Shown piece after piece: positions 31,514 through 40,545 of a DNA stretch of 64,000 nt. This DNA comes from Vibrio sp. SS-MA-C1-2. Its GTDB lineage: Bacteria > Pseudomonadota > Gammaproteobacteria > Enterobacterales > Vibrionaceae. The stretch is taken from the NCBI RefSeq assembly GCF_021513135.1, contig NZ_CP090981.1:1240001-1304000 (forward strand), given 5' to 3'. The notes under the pieces were generated by a model. That model was not told where the DNA came from. It saw nothing but the letters and a program-made list of their open reading frames with translations, and made no database searches. Numbering within the stretch: position 1 is the stretch's first letter; each line of letters begins with the position of its first letter. Position numbers and translations under genes: made by a program.

Positions 31514-31915
31514 ATGAAAAAAATAGCGTTCACAACTCTACTCATTTCGAGTCTTTCTACCCCAGCTTTTGCTGATAGTATTGGTGGTTTTTTAGGTACG
31601 CCGATGTCGGGTGTTCAATATAAGCATAATGATTTACGGTTTTCTGTCGGGCTTGATGATTTTGGGTTAGCTGTCGATAAAGTTTTTAATTTAGGATCAC
31701 TGGTTAATAATCAAAAATTAAATCCTGCTTATCTTTTTGCTGGGGTACAGTATGTTGATCAGCACCATCATAAAGTGGGAGTCAGATCTGGGATTGGAGC
31801 ACAATTTCCAATTGAGAGTTTTGAGCTTTATGCCGAGATTGGACCGACACTTTATGTGGTTGAAGATGTTGATATTGATGTCGAAGGTGTTTTAGGTGTT
31901 CGTTATCGCTTTTAG
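31514..31915 (+). CDS. small exported protein, probable outer-membrane barrel-like
   Basis: I do not recognise the family with certainty. The 133-residue product has a clear signal peptide (MKKIAFTTLLISSLSTPAFA, cut before DSIGG). The mature part of about 113 residues alternates polar and hydrophobic residues like beta-strands and ends in the aromatic GVRYRF, a typical outer-membrane barrel signal. I start it at the ATG at 31514 rather than 31451, since only this start gives a signal peptide directly, and AAGGAA lies upstream. With so few residues it would make a small barrel. It is convergent with yejM across a bidirectional terminator. Confidence 0.65.
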   Translation: MKKIAFTTLLISSLSTPAFADSIGGFLGTPMSGVQYKHNDLRFSVGLDDFGLAVDKVFNLGSLVNNQKLNPAYLFAGVQYVDQHHHKVGVRSGIGAQFPIESFELYAEIGPTLYVVEDVDIDVEGVLGVRYRF

Positions 31916-31928
31916 TCTTTAGTTTTTT

Positions 31929-31966
31929 AACTTGAAGTTGCACTGTGATTGACAACTTCAAGTTTT
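31929..31966. terminator. bidirectional terminator between the barrel-like gene and yejM
   Basis: AACTTGAAGTTG and CAACTTCAAGTT form a 12-bp perfect stem around a 12-base loop, with A and T runs on both sides, between two convergent genes. Confidence 0.85.
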
Positions 31967-31979
31967 ATCTAAAAAAGTC

Positions 31980-33833
31980 TTATTTCTCTGAGTGGTAAAA
32001 GCGTTTTAACTCTTGGATCACTTGCAAAAGAGTGGACAGTTTGGTCTTCTCATCTTTGAGCTGCTGGAAATTTTGGTCATAAACCTTATAGTTACCATAC
32101 TGATCGACAACCGTTGTTTTATCTTCCGCTAATACTGCAATATCTTTCTTATCACCAGCCAGTAACCAAGGGCGTTCACTGTTGCTATTAAATAAGTTAA
32201 CACCACTGCTGTAATTACGACTCGAAGACGAAGTATGGAACATATTCTCCATCAATGTTGGAACAAGATCGAGATGGCTGGTTCTTCGTGTTACGACCTG
32301 AGGTTGTTGATTTGGCCAATGGATCATCATCGGAACTTGGATTTGATATCGACTATAGTTACCTTTTGAACCCCAACTGTTGCTCTTGGTATCATTAAAT
32401 TCAATGCCATGGTTTGAGGTTACGACAATAATCGTATTCTCAAACTGACCTTGTGATTTTAATGTATCGATAATCTGTTGGAAGTCGTTATCTACCGTTG
32501 AAACGGCTTTTAAGTAGTGCTCTTTCAGTTTTGCAGTGGTACTACTTTGAGAGTTACCTGAGATAGTGTCAGTCGAAGAAGATTGATCATCGTAATGAGA
32601 AACTGTTTTGAGGTCGATATAACCAAACCATTTATTCTCTTTTTGTTGGGTTAACCATGATTTCCAGTCATCTATTGCCATTGTGTCATTGAACTGCTGA
32701 GTATTTGGCTTTTCAGTTTTTTCTTCAGTTGACGATTGAACAAGCTCTTTATGATTAAATATTGCTGTTGGGTAAACAGAATCATCAAACCCATCGCCAC
32801 TGAAAAGACCAAATTGGTAATTTCTTTTATGCAATGTTTGAATTAATACTGGCGTTAAGTTATCTGCTTTTGAGCTTTCCATATACGTTGGAGGAAGGCC
32901 ATAAAAGAGGCTGAATACACCAGCTTGATTGCTATTGCTGGCACTAAAGTGTTGAGTGTAATTGATGTTTTCTGCAGCAAAACTATTCAGGTTTGGTGTG
33001 ATAAATGAAGATATAGCATCACTGCGTAGACTATCAACCATAATGATTAATAGATTTTTTTTCACACCCTGATCATTAAAACTTAAGCGAGTTAATGGAT
33101 AGTTCATCTTTTCGCTATCTATACTTCCTTGCTTGGCTTCTCGCTCAAGGTATTCAGTCTTATTGAGTAAGCCATGTCTCTCCATAAATGATTTTGCTGT
33201 CATAGGGTAGGAGAGCGGGAAGGTCGACTTTTGGACGGTAATCGGACGATATAAATTGGCATCTGCCCAGATATGGATAATATGACTAGTAGCAAAACAG
33301 ATACCTAAGATGATGGTTAATGTGCCACCAATATGTTTAGCGCTGAGTTTTCGCTGTTTACGCCACACCCATTCAGAAAGTACCAGTTGAACGATAAATA
33401 TAATAGGTACAGCGATAAAGATAAGTTGCCAATTACTATTCTGAGCTGTGTTTTCACCACTATTGAGTAGATCCCAAACAATCATACTTAAATGTAAATG
33501 AAGGGTATTATAGGTATAACTATCCAGTAGAAGTGCTGTTGCACCTAAGGTGGCGATAAAAACACTAAATAGTCGAAGCAGTCGTTGCGATGGCAGTAAA
33601 AATGTTGCAGGAAAAATAATCAGAATATAGATAGCAAAGGTCAGGAAACTGAAATGACCAAACCAACTAATAATCAGATAGAACTGGCCTAAAAAGGTAG
33701 CAGGCCACTCAGAACCGATGATGTATCGTGTTCCGAGTAACATAGTGATAATAATATTAAAAAATGCAAACCAATGTCCCCAACTAATCAGTCGGGATAC
33801 TTTGTCCTTGTAGGGCGTTGGATGTGCTACCAT
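31980..33833 (-). CDS. yejM: inner-membrane lipopolysaccharide regulator YejM/PbgA (DUF3413)
   Basis: A 617-residue protein with five N-terminal membrane helices (about residues 15-195) and a periplasmic domain of the alkaline phosphatase/sulfatase fold (from about 255: KKNLLIIMVDSLRSDAI; TSNHGIEFND near 480). In E. coli YejM (PbgA, LapC) senses periplasmic lipopolysaccharide and controls LpxC turnover through LapB. The length and layout match that protein. It is read with yejL just upstream on the same strand, and yejK is divergent, the same three genes as in E. coli. Whether this protein keeps the sensing role is inferred from the family. Confidence 0.93.
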   Translation of the reverse strand: MVAHPTPYKDKVSRLISWGHWFAFFNIIITMLLGTRYIIGSEWPATFLGQFYLIISWFGHFSFLTFAIYILIIFPATFLLPSQRLLRLFSVFIATLGATALLLDSYTYNTLHLHLSMIVWDLLNSGENTAQNSNWQLIFIAVPIIFIVQLVLSEWVWRKQRKLSAKHIGGTLTIILGICFATSHIIHIWADANLYRPITVQKSTFPLSYPMTAKSFMERHGLLNKTEYLEREAKQGSIDSEKMNYPLTRLSFNDQGVKKNLLIIMVDSLRSDAISSFITPNLNSFAAENINYTQHFSASNSNQAGVFSLFYGLPPTYMESSKADNLTPVLIQTLHKRNYQFGLFSGDGFDDSVYPTAIFNHKELVQSSTEEKTEKPNTQQFNDTMAIDDWKSWLTQQKENKWFGYIDLKTVSHYDDQSSSTDTISGNSQSSTTAKLKEHYLKAVSTVDNDFQQIIDTLKSQGQFENTIIVVTSNHGIEFNDTKSNSWGSKGNYSRYQIQVPMMIHWPNQQPQVVTRRTSHLDLVPTLMENMFHTSSSSRNYSSGVNLFNSNSERPWLLAGDKKDIAVLAEDKTTVVDQYGNYKVYDQNFQQLKDEKTKLSTLLQVIQELKRFYHSEK

Positions 33834-33918
33834 TCGAACCTATTCATTTTTTAATGATCTCATCTCTCTAAATTGTATCAGATTAATTTTAAATTTCGTT
33901 TAATAATCAACTAAACAC

Positions 33919-34134
33919 TTAATCGTCAATTGATGTTAGTAGTGCTTGCACGAACTTATCTGTAATCGCTTTACGTTGTGATTGCGGTACATTTTGATTT
34001 AAGATATTCGTGGCGATATTCCCCACCAGCATCAGTGATAATTCTGCTGTTGCGTTATTTTCTTCGAGTACGTCAACCAGTTGATCTAGAATTCGCTCGA
34101 CGTCTTTGTTGTTGTATTTTGATGTAATAGGCAT
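33919..34134 (-). CDS. yejL: UPF0352 protein YejL
   Basis: A 71-residue cytoplasmic protein matching the YejL family ([21 protein letters not shown] near the start, [17 protein letters not shown] near 40-56). The function is unknown. It lies 85 bases before yejM on the same strand and is divergent from yejK; the start codons of yejL and yejK are 72 bases apart, so they share one short promoter region. Confidence 0.9.
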   Translation of the reverse strand: MPITSKYNNKDVERILDQLVDVLEENNATAELSLMLVGNIATNILNQNVPQSQRKAITDKFVQALLTSIDD

Positions 34135-34206
34135 AAATAAACTTGTTCAATAATTATTTTAGCTGACTATAATACCCTACACTCTACAATTCTGGGTAAT
34201 ACTTTC

Positions 34207-35220
34207 ATGACTCTTTCTGTTGCAAATATAATTCTTCACCAAATCAAGCGTGATGAACAGGGCGAATTACAAGTCCAATTACGTCCGGAGTTATTAAAAC
34301 TGACTCCATCAAGTGAACACTTAGTCTCTGAAATACATAGAGTATACAGCGCTAAGCCAGCAAAAGGTTTTGCTAATTTTGCACCACAAAGCGAAGTTAA
34401 GCAACTATTAGTCGACCTACAGCAGCAACAACTTAACTTTGTTGATTTTTCTAGCCAATCTGCTGCAAAACTAAGAGATGAGTTAATTAAATACCCTTTT
34501 GCTGATGAGGGGATTCTCGTGTTGGCAGAGTATCAATCACTGGCGACTGATTATCTATTTATTGGTCTTTTAAGCTCATGTCCAAGTATGAAAGTGACAG
34601 AGCAGCTTGATGTCAGCAGTACCGAATACCTTGATGTGGCAAAAATGGATATTGCGGCACGTATTGATCTTTCTACTTGGAATAGCGACCCTGAATCAAA
34701 CCGTTATCTGACGTTCATAAAAGGGCGGGTTGGTCGTAAGGTTGGAGATTTCTTTTTAGACTTCTTACAAGCTGATGTTGGAATGGATAGCAAAGTTCAG
34801 AACCAAGTGTTAATCCAAGCTGTTGATGATTACTGCACTGATTCTCGTCTTGATCGTGAAGAAAAGCAGCAATACATGAAGAATGTGCATCAGTACTGTA
34901 ATGAACAGTTAAAGTCTGGTGAAGAGCTTATCGTAAAAGAGCTAGCAGATACTCTCCCCGTTGGTGATGAAGGTACGGACTTTTATCAATTTGCTAATCA
35001 ACAAGGCTATGAGTTAGAAGAATCATTTCCTGTTGATCGTGCAGCCGTCCGTAAACTGACCAAATACGTGGGTGGTGGTGGTGGCTTATCAATCAGTTTT
35101 GATGCTGAATTGCTAAATGAACGTATTAGCTATGATCCTGAAACAGACACGCTAACGATCAAAGGAACACCGCCAAATTTGAAAGATCAGCTACAACGAC
35201 GTTTGACTGCAGAGGATTAA
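34207..35220 (+). CDS. yejK: nucleoid-associated protein YejK/NdpA
   Basis: A 337-residue nucleoid-associated protein of the YejK (NdpA) family, found with DNA in E. coli and reported to interact with topoisomerases. Family segments are ANIILHQIKRDEQGEL at the start, FLDFLQADVGMDSKVQNQVL near 178-198 and YVGGGGGLSISFDAELL near 290-306. It has no signal or membrane segment. GTAATACTTTC before the ATG gives only a weak ribosome site. Confidence 0.92.
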   Translation: MTLSVANIILHQIKRDEQGELQVQLRPELLKLTPSSEHLVSEIHRVYSAKPAKGFANFAPQSEVKQLLVDLQQQQLNFVDFSSQSAAKLRDELIKYPFADEGILVLAEYQSLATDYLFIGLLSSCPSMKVTEQLDVSSTEYLDVAKMDIAARIDLSTWNSDPESNRYLTFIKGRVGRKVGDFFLDFLQADVGMDSKVQNQVLIQAVDDYCTDSRLDREEKQQYMKNVHQYCNEQLKSGEELIVKELADTLPVGDEGTDFYQFANQQGYELEESFPVDRAAVRKLTKYVGGGGGLSISFDAELLNERISYDPETDTLTIKGTPPNLKDQLQRRLTAED

Positions 35221-35284
35221 ATCGCGCTTTTTTTGTTCAAATAGCCATTTTTACGGTTTTAAAGGCGACATTGTGACAAAAAAG

Positions 35285-35300
35285 TGTGATCTTGATCATT
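35285..35300. promoter_or_regulatory. possible CRP/FNR-type site upstream of the ygbA-like gene
   Basis: TGTGATCTTGATCATT resembles the half-site pattern TGTGA-N6-TCACA (right half imperfect) and also contains TTGATCA. It lies about 35 bases before the gene start. CRP, FNR and NO-responsive relatives share such sites, so the factor cannot be named. Confidence 0.3.
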
Positions 35301-35334
35301 TTATTGTGGTTAAAAATCTAGATAATAAGCGGCT

Positions 35335-35694
35335 ATGAAAGCATATACATTACGTCCTAATTTAGTAAAGCAGGAACAAATTGCGTTGAAGGCTAAATTC
35401 AACCTCTATTGCCACACTTTACATCGAAGCGCGAAGTTATGCCCAGATTGTGATGCACTGTTAAATTATGCGTTAGAGCGTATTGAGCAGTGTAAATCTG
35501 AACAGGCGAAACCGAGCTGTAATAATTGTTCTAACTCTTGCTATCAAGCAGCAAAACGTTTGGAGATTCGACATATTACACAGTGGGCTGAACCACGATT
35601 ATGGAAAAAGCACCCAATTAAAGCGTTATCAATTCGCCTTAATCAACATTGGTCCTTAACATCGAGTAAATCAGTGACTGCTACTCGGGCGTAA
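35335..35694 (+). CDS. ygbA: YgbA-like nitrous oxide-stimulated promoter family protein
   Basis: A 119-residue protein with the cysteine arrangement of the YgbA family: CHTLH near residue 24, CPDCDALLNYALERIEQC near 36-53, and CNNCSNSCYQAAKR near 62-75. A C-terminal basic region (RHITQWAEPRLWKKHP) follows. Family members in enterobacteria are induced by nitric oxide through NsrR. The cysteines may hold a metal or cluster; no enzyme activity is established. It starts about 115 bases after yejK and is closed by a strong terminator. The symbol rests on family resemblance. Confidence 0.8.
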   Translation: MKAYTLRPNLVKQEQIALKAKFNLYCHTLHRSAKLCPDCDALLNYALERIEQCKSEQAKPSCNNCSNSCYQAAKRLEIRHITQWAEPRLWKKHPIKALSIRLNQHWSLTSSKSVTATRA

Positions 35695-35709
35695 AAATGC
35701 CACACTTCT

Positions 35710-35757
35710 GAAAACTCACGATAACTTTATAGATTATCGTGAGTTTTTGTTTTTTTA
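35710..35757 (+). terminator. terminator after the ygbA-like gene
   Basis: AAAACTCACGATAA and TTATCGTGAGTTTT form a 14-bp perfect stem with a short loop, followed by G and a T run. Confidence 0.9.
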
Positions 35758-35999
35758 ATAGTATAAAATTCCACTTAACACTTCTTTTATTCTCTATTTA
35801 ACTACTCGCTTACTTATTTCCTCACTTTTTATATTAAAAATAAGAGGAGGCGTGACCAACCTCACAAATACTTTTGTTGATGATTTTTATATAAATAATA
35901 ACAAATTGTTAATTTTTACTTGTAAATCGGTGCTTAAACTTTTATAGATGTAGTTATATAATTTTATTACTGAATAAATGAATAACATGGAGAGTAGCT
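35758..35999 (+). promoter_or_regulatory. asd upstream region
   Basis: About 240 AT-rich bases before asd. A small stem (GAGG near 35843 with CCTC near 35860) is visible. I looked for the conserved core of a lysine riboswitch, which controls asd in some bacteria, and did not find it. Confidence 0.4.
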
Positions 36000-37118
36000 A
36001 TGATGAAGGTGGGTTTAGTTGGTTGGCGTGGAATGGTGGGTTCTGTTTTAATGCAGAGAATGGTTGAAGAGCGAGATTTTGACCATATTGATCCTGTTTT
36101 TTACACGACTTCACAAGTCGGTATTCCTGCGCCTAATTTAGGCAAAGATGCAGGTTTGTTGCAAGATGCTTACGATCTTAATAGCTTAAAGCAAATGGAC
36201 ATTATCATTACCTGTCAAGGTGGTGACTATACGACAGCTGTTTATTCATCACTTCGCCAAGCCGGGTGGAAAGGGTATTGGATTGATGCTGCTTCTTCAC
36301 TGCGTATGGAGCAAGATACGATTATTACGCTTGATCCCGTAAACTTAACTCAGATTCAACAAGGTATTCGCTCTGGTAGTAATACCTTTGCTGGTGGTAA
36401 CTGTACCGTGAGTTTAATGCTGATGGGGCTAGGCGGTCTATATCAAGCAGGTATGGTTGATTGGGTTAGTGCCATGACTTATCAAGCCGCGTCTGGTGCA
36501 GGCGCAAAAAATATGCGTGAGTTAATCGCTCAAATGGGAACGATTCAGCACTCTGTTTCTGAACAGTTAGCAAGCCCTGCAAGTTCGATACTTGATATTG
36601 ATCAGCGTGTTGCAGAGACCATTCGTAGTTCCGATTTTCCAACTTCAGAATTTGGGGCTCCATTAGCTGGCTCATTGATCCCATGGATCGATAAGAAGCT
36701 TGATAATGGACAAAGTAAAGAAGAGTGGAAAGGAACGGTTGAAACCAATAAGATTTTAGGTCTACAAGATAACCCTGTTGCGATTGATGGGACTTGTGTA
36801 CGCATTGGTGCGATGCGTTGTCACTCTCAAGCATTAACCATCAAGTTAAAGCAAGATGTGCCAATGGATGAAATTGAAGAGATCATTGCCTCCCACAACC
36901 AGTGGGTTAAAGTGATTCCAAATGATCGTGATATCACGATGCAAGAGCTTAGCCCAGCAAAAGTCACTGGAACGCTTTCTGTACCGGTTGGACGTTTACG
37001 CAAAATGGCAATGGGTAACGACTTCCTAAATGCCTTTACTGTCGGTGATCAGCTATTATGGGGCGCAGCAGAGCCTCTACGTCGTACACTTCGCATTATC
37101 TTGGCTGAAAAAGAGTAA
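36000..37118 (+). CDS. asd: aspartate-semialdehyde dehydrogenase
   Basis: Second step of the aspartate family pathway (lysine, threonine, methionine, diaminopimelate): NADPH reduction of aspartyl phosphate. The 372 residues fit the Gram-negative type. The Rossmann start is [19 protein letters not shown], the catalytic cysteine is in [17 protein letters not shown] near residue 135, and [16 protein letters not shown] is near 160-175. A histidine in [16 protein letters not shown] near 274 matches the acid-base residue. Two ATG codons start the frame (36000 and 36003), preceded by GGAGAG; either may be used. Confidence 0.95.
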   Translation: MMKVGLVGWRGMVGSVLMQRMVEERDFDHIDPVFYTTSQVGIPAPNLGKDAGLLQDAYDLNSLKQMDIIITCQGGDYTTAVYSSLRQAGWKGYWIDAASSLRMEQDTIITLDPVNLTQIQQGIRSGSNTFAGGNCTVSLMLMGLGGLYQAGMVDWVSAMTYQAASGAGAKNMRELIAQMGTIQHSVSEQLASPASSILDIDQRVAETIRSSDFPTSEFGAPLAGSLIPWIDKKLDNGQSKEEWKGTVETNKILGLQDNPVAIDGTCVRIGAMRCHSQALTIKLKQDVPMDEIEEIIASHNQWVKVIPNDRDITMQELSPAKVTGTLSVPVGRLRKMAMGNDFLNAFTVGDQLLWGAAEPLRRTLRIILAEKE

Positions 37119-37139
37119 TTATCCCCTATAACTAGGTCA

Positions 37140-37267
37140 TATACCCAAAGTCATTGGCGTTGCTAGTCGGCGGCAAGTGAATGAGGCCTCATGAGTATAG
37201 GTGTACGATATGATTGGGGCGAATGAGCGTAGCCAACAACCTAGCAACTTCAAGTAAGAAGGGGATA
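37140..37267. repeat. 128-bp intergenic palindromic repeat, copy G (inverted)
   Basis: Full-length copy in the opposite orientation to A, B, C and F. It starts TATACCCAAAGTCATTGGCG and ends CTTCAAGTAAGAAGGGGATA. It lies just after asd and runs up to the shared terminator. Confidence 0.85.
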
Positions 37268-37273
37268 AAAACA

Positions 37274-37307
37274 AAAAACCGCAGCTCAATGAGTTGCGGT
37301 TTTTTTA
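37274..37307. terminator. bidirectional terminator between asd and sodB
   Basis: AAAAAACCGCAGCTCA and TGAGTTGCGGTTTTTTT form a strong stem with one G-T pair. A and T runs on both sides suit the two convergent genes. Confidence 0.88.
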
Positions 37308-37363
37308 TAACTAGATTTGGCTATTAAATGATGATGAATAGCCTCATCTTGGTTATCTTGAGA

Positions 37364-37948
37364 TTAAGCAGCTAAGTTTTTAGCAACGAATTCCCAGTTA
37401 ACTAGTGCCCAGAAGCCATCCATGTAAGACGGACGTAGGTTACGGTAGTCAATGTAGTAAGCATGTTCCCACAGGTCAACGGTTAGAAGTGGTGTTACAC
37501 CTTCTTCTGTTAGAGGCGTTGCTGCGTTAGAAGTATTTACGATTGCTAGAGAACCGTCAGCATTCTTCACTAACCAAGTCCAAGATGAACCGAAGTTGTT
37601 GATTGCAGAATCAGTGAATTTTGCTTTGAATTCAGCAAATGAACCGAAAGATTTAGCGATTGCGTCAGCAACTTCGCCAGTTGGTTCACCACCCGCGTTC
37701 GGGCTTAGGCAGTTCCAGTAGAACGTGTGGTTCCATACTTGAGCTGCGTTATTGAAAATACCAGCAGAAGAAGTTTTAACGATCTCTTCTAGTGATTTAT
37801 TTTCAAGTTCAGTACCTTCAACTAAACCGTTTAATTTAACAACGTATGTGTTGTGATGCTTACCATAGTGATATTCAAGAGTTTCTGCAGAAATATGTGG
37901 TTCTAATGCATTCATCTCAAAAGGTAGAGCAGGAAGTTCAAAAGCCAT
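37364..37948 (-). CDS. sodB: superoxide dismutase, iron type
   Basis: Cytoplasmic enzyme converting superoxide to hydrogen peroxide and oxygen. The 194 residues carry the metal ligands: histidine in [13 protein letters not shown] near 26, histidine in [16 protein letters not shown] near 74, and Asp and His in [14 protein letters not shown] near 157-161. The Gln in [13 protein letters not shown] and the FGSSWTWLV segment point to the Fe type. I start at [10 protein letters not shown] (37948), the family's start; three more codons upstream are open. Codon use is biased as in abundant proteins. It is divergent from grxD, the same neighbour as in E. coli. Confidence 0.96.
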   Translation of the reverse strand: MAFELPALPFEMNALEPHISAETLEYHYGKHHNTYVVKLNGLVEGTELENKSLEEIVKTSSAGIFNNAAQVWNHTFYWNCLSPNAGGEPTGEVADAIAKSFGSFAEFKAKFTDSAINNFGSSWTWLVKNADGSLAIVNTSNAATPLTEEGVTPLLTVDLWEHAYYIDYRNLRPSYMDGFWALVNWEFVAKNLAA

Positions 37949-38163
37949 TACTGACACTCCATTTAATGTAAAAGGGAAAGTGTTCCCTATAAGCTAGGTT
38001 TAAAAAGTACAGACATTACGTCTATTACTTGAGGTTTTTCAGCTATCCTTGTTGTTTTTTAAGAAAAATCCCAAGGAAGCCTTATCTTGGTGACTATATT
38101 AATAAAGTTTTTCCTTTATTAAAAGGCTTTTATCAATAAAAATAAAATAGATATACTAATCTA

Positions 38164-38260
38164 TTCTTATGTTGTAACAAGTTTAACAACTGTTCGAAAA
38201 GCAGCCTTATTATTAATATAACCTATATCCATAAGAAATATAGGTGTTTTTTTTGATTGA
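38164..38260 (+). ncRNA. candidate small RNA with orphan terminator
   Basis: A rho-independent terminator (ACCTATAT pairing with ATATAGGT at 38221-38246, then eight T) stands in the sodB-grxD gap with no gene ending before it on this strand. A promoter-like pair lies upstream: TTATCA at 38130-38135 and TATACT at 38152-38157, with 16 bases between them. A transcript of about 95 bases would carry another small stem (GTTGT with ACAAC at 38171-38190). It could instead be an attenuator in the grxD leader. I do not recognise a known small RNA here. Confidence 0.35.
38221..38254 (+). terminator. orphan terminator upstream of grxD
   Basis: ACCTATAT and ATATAGGT form an 8-bp stem with a loop of about ten bases, followed by GTTTTTTTT. 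The gene to its left, sodB, is on the other strand and starts at 37948. Confidence 0.7.
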
Positions 38261-38310
38261 ATTGCTAGGTAGAATCTATCTGAACATCTAGAACTTATCT
38301 ATAAACTGTA

Positions 38311-38437
38311 TATACTCTTCATATTTGAAGCTGCTAGGCTGTTAACTGTGTTCGTCGGATCCACTCTCATAGAAGACCTATGTTTATGGTGTGACATTCA
38401 TTTGCTATCGACTAACAGCATCAATTAGTTTGAGTAT
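38311..38437. repeat. diverged palindromic repeat, copy H
   Basis: A copy of about 127 bp, more diverged than the others: it starts TATACTCTTCATATTTGAAG and ends near TTTGAGTAT. The centre reads CTATGTTTATGGTG where others have CTATACTCATGGGG. It ends about 35 bases before the grxD start, so a grxD promoter would lie in or before it. Confidence 0.7.
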
Positions 38438-38471
38438 CTGCAACACAAATAGAATTAAAACTGAGGGAATT

Positions 38472-38804
38472 ATGGAAACGATTGATAAGATTAAGCAACA
38501 AATTGGCGAGAACTCAATCCTACTTTACATGAAGGGCTCTCCAAAGCTACCAAGCTGTGGTTTCTCTTCTCAAGCATCTCAAGCATTAATGTCTTGTGGC
38601 GAAAAATTTGCTTTTGTTGATATTTTACAAAACCCAGATATTCGTGCTGAACTTCCTAAGTACGCACAGTGGCCAACATTTCCACAACTATGGATTGACG
38701 GTGAGCTAATCGGTGGTTGTGACATCATTCTTGAGATGTTCCAAAAGGGTGAGTTGCAGTCATTAATTAAAGAGACTGCCGCTAAATACGCTCAACCAGA
38801 GTAA
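38472..38804 (+). CDS. grxD: monothiol glutaredoxin Grx4
   Basis: A 110-residue CGFS-type glutaredoxin that carries and delivers Fe-S clusters, often with BolA-type partners. The active-site motif is LPSCGFSSQASQAL near residues 27-40, and the glutathione-binding features are WPTFPQLWIDGELIGGCDII near 68-87. I start at the ATG at 38472 (METIDKIKQQIGEN), preceded by GAGGGAA; upstream in-frame codons fall inside the repeat and do not match the family. Confidence 0.95.
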   Translation: METIDKIKQQIGENSILLYMKGSPKLPSCGFSSQASQALMSCGEKFAFVDILQNPDIRAELPKYAQWPTFPQLWIDGELIGGCDIILEMFQKGELQSLIKETAAKYAQPE

Positions 38805-38865
38805 TTAATTGACTCTTTTTTAGTTAATAACACTATTTATTAATACAAAAAAGTGAAGCATATCA

Positions 38866-38898
38866 AAAGAGCCTGACATTATTATGCCAGGCTCTTTT
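38866..38898. terminator. bidirectional terminator after grxD
   Basis: AAAAGAGCCTG and CAGGCTCTTTTTT form a strong stem with a loop of about ten bases, between two convergent genes. Confidence 0.88.
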
Positions 38899-38927
38899 TT
38901 ATTTGAATTATTTAGGTGAAAAGTGGG

Positions 38928-40253
38928 TTATAAAATCATCGCCGCAACCCAACCAGCTGCAATGAGCGGGAGGTTATAATGAATAAAGGTTGGAACCACC
39001 GTTTCCCAAATATGTTCATGTTGACCATCAGCATTTAAGCCAGATGTTGGACCTAAGGTTGAATCTGATGCCGGCGAACCTGCATCTCCTAGGGCTGCAG
39101 CCGTACCAACAAGCGCAATGGTTGCCATTGGAGAGAAACCAAATGCAATCGCTAAAGGAACATAAATAGTCGCAATAATTGGAATTGTTGAGAATGATGA
39201 ACCAATCCCCATTGTCACTAATAAACCAACAATCAGCATCAATAACGCAGCTAATGGTTTGTTGTGCCCAATACTATGAGATAGCGATGAAACCAACGTC
39301 TCAACACCACCTGTCGCTTTCATCACAGCGGCAAATCCAGCGGCTGAGATCATAATAAATCCGATCATTGCCATCATTTGTACACCTTGAGAGAAAGCGT
39401 CTTGAGTCTCTTTCCATTTGATAACACCACCAAACGTAAAGACCATAAAGCCCGCTAACGCACCAATAATCATCGATCCTGTGGATAGCTGTACCGCTAA
39501 GGTTGCAACAATAGCAATACCAGCAATCGCCACGTGACGCATGTTAATTGCTTTATGGCTCTCAGTTTTTTCTTCAATCTCAATAATATTATATTCACGA
39601 GGTTTTCTGTAACTGAAGAAGACTGCGATTAATAATCCTGTCATCATTCCTAATGCTGGAAGCAACATTGCCATCGGCACTTGACTTGCATTGACATCTA
39701 AACCATTGCTGTGAAGATTGGCTAACAAAATATTGTTTAAGAAAATCCCACCAAAACCGATCGGCAACACCATATAAGGAGTGACTAAGCCAAATGTTAA
39801 GATACAAGCAATTAGGCGACGATCTAGCTTAAGCTTGGCAAAAACATGTAATAGCGGTGGGATAATAATGGGGATAAATGCGATATGAACAGGAATCACA
39901 TTTTGTGATGAGATAGTAATGAGAACAAGTACAGCTAAAATTGTGTATTTCAGACCGGTGGCAGCACTTGCATTCTCTTTACCATTTATACGTTTAATCA
40001 CTGATTGAGCAAGCAAGTCTGTGATACCGGAACGAGAGATGGCAACTGCAAATGTTCCTAACATCGCATAACTCAAGGCGATAGTCGCACCGCCACCCAA
40101 TCCACCTTCAAAGGCTGAAATAGTTTCATTGATGCTCATGCCACTCACAACGCCACCCAAGATAGCACTGAAGGTAAGGGCAATAACTACATTTATTCTC
40201 ATTAATGAGAGGAATAACATCACACATACTGATATTACAATTGGATTTGTCAA
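38928..40253 (-). CDS. Na+/H+ antiporter-family transporter (YuiF-like)
   Basis: A 441-residue inner-membrane protein with about 11-12 helices. It resembles the antiporter-like family that includes Bacillus YuiF, with a short N-terminal antiporter domain followed by the main domain. Typical segments are [20 protein letters not shown] near residues 50-69, [13 protein letters not shown] near 165-177 and [21 protein letters not shown] near 390-410. Members are annotated as sodium/proton antiporters or as amino acid (histidine) transporters; the sequence does not decide between them. A terminator-like structure lies upstream, between it and rnt. Confidence 0.75.
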   Translation of the reverse strand: MTNPIVISVCVMLFLSLMRINVVIALTFSAILGGVVSGMSINETISAFEGGLGGGATIALSYAMLGTFAVAISRSGITDLLAQSVIKRINGKENASAATGLKYTILAVLVLITISSQNVIPVHIAFIPIIIPPLLHVFAKLKLDRRLIACILTFGLVTPYMVLPIGFGGIFLNNILLANLHSNGLDVNASQVPMAMLLPALGMMTGLLIAVFFSYRKPREYNIIEIEEKTESHKAINMRHVAIAGIAIVATLAVQLSTGSMIIGALAGFMVFTFGGVIKWKETQDAFSQGVQMMAMIGFIMISAAGFAAVMKATGGVETLVSSLSHSIGHNKPLAALLMLIVGLLVTMGIGSSFSTIPIIATIYVPLAIAFGFSPMATIALVGTAAALGDAGSPASDSTLGPTSGLNADGQHEHIWETVVPTFIHYNLPLIAAGWVAAMIL

Positions 40254-40469
40254 AATAGCTCCTTTATTTATTTTTTATTTTCGTATGAACTAGATCACAG
40301 TTTGCTTAAATTTTTATAAAAGTCGAGTGAAATTTTCATTTAATTTTATATTCGAGGCTTTTATAGTAGATTTGTTTTGAAATGGGTAAAAGAGTAGCTT
40401 TATTAGTAATAAAACTGAGTGTTTTGTGGTTTTATAGTGAGCTTGGAAGTAAGGTGTTGTTTCAAAATA

Positions 40470-40514
40470 ATAAAAAACGCAGCCACTTTACATTGAGTCG
40501 TAAGTTAACTGCGC
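40470..40514 (-). terminator. terminator after rnt
   Basis: On the minus strand GCGCAGTTAACTTAC pairs imperfectly with GTAAAGTGGCTGCG, followed by TTTTTTATTATTTT, 30 bases past the rnt stop. Confidence 0.7.
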
Positions 40515-40545
40515 TTATTTTTATTGATTCTATTGAATGAACTGT

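Noticed and set aside
35758-35999. Lysine riboswitch before asd
   Set aside because: Some bacteria have one here, but the conserved purine-rich core is not present; only a small stem is seen.
36466-36834. Open frame of 122 codons on the minus strand inside asd
   Set aside because: It overlaps the conserved asd gene entirely and has no recognisable motif.
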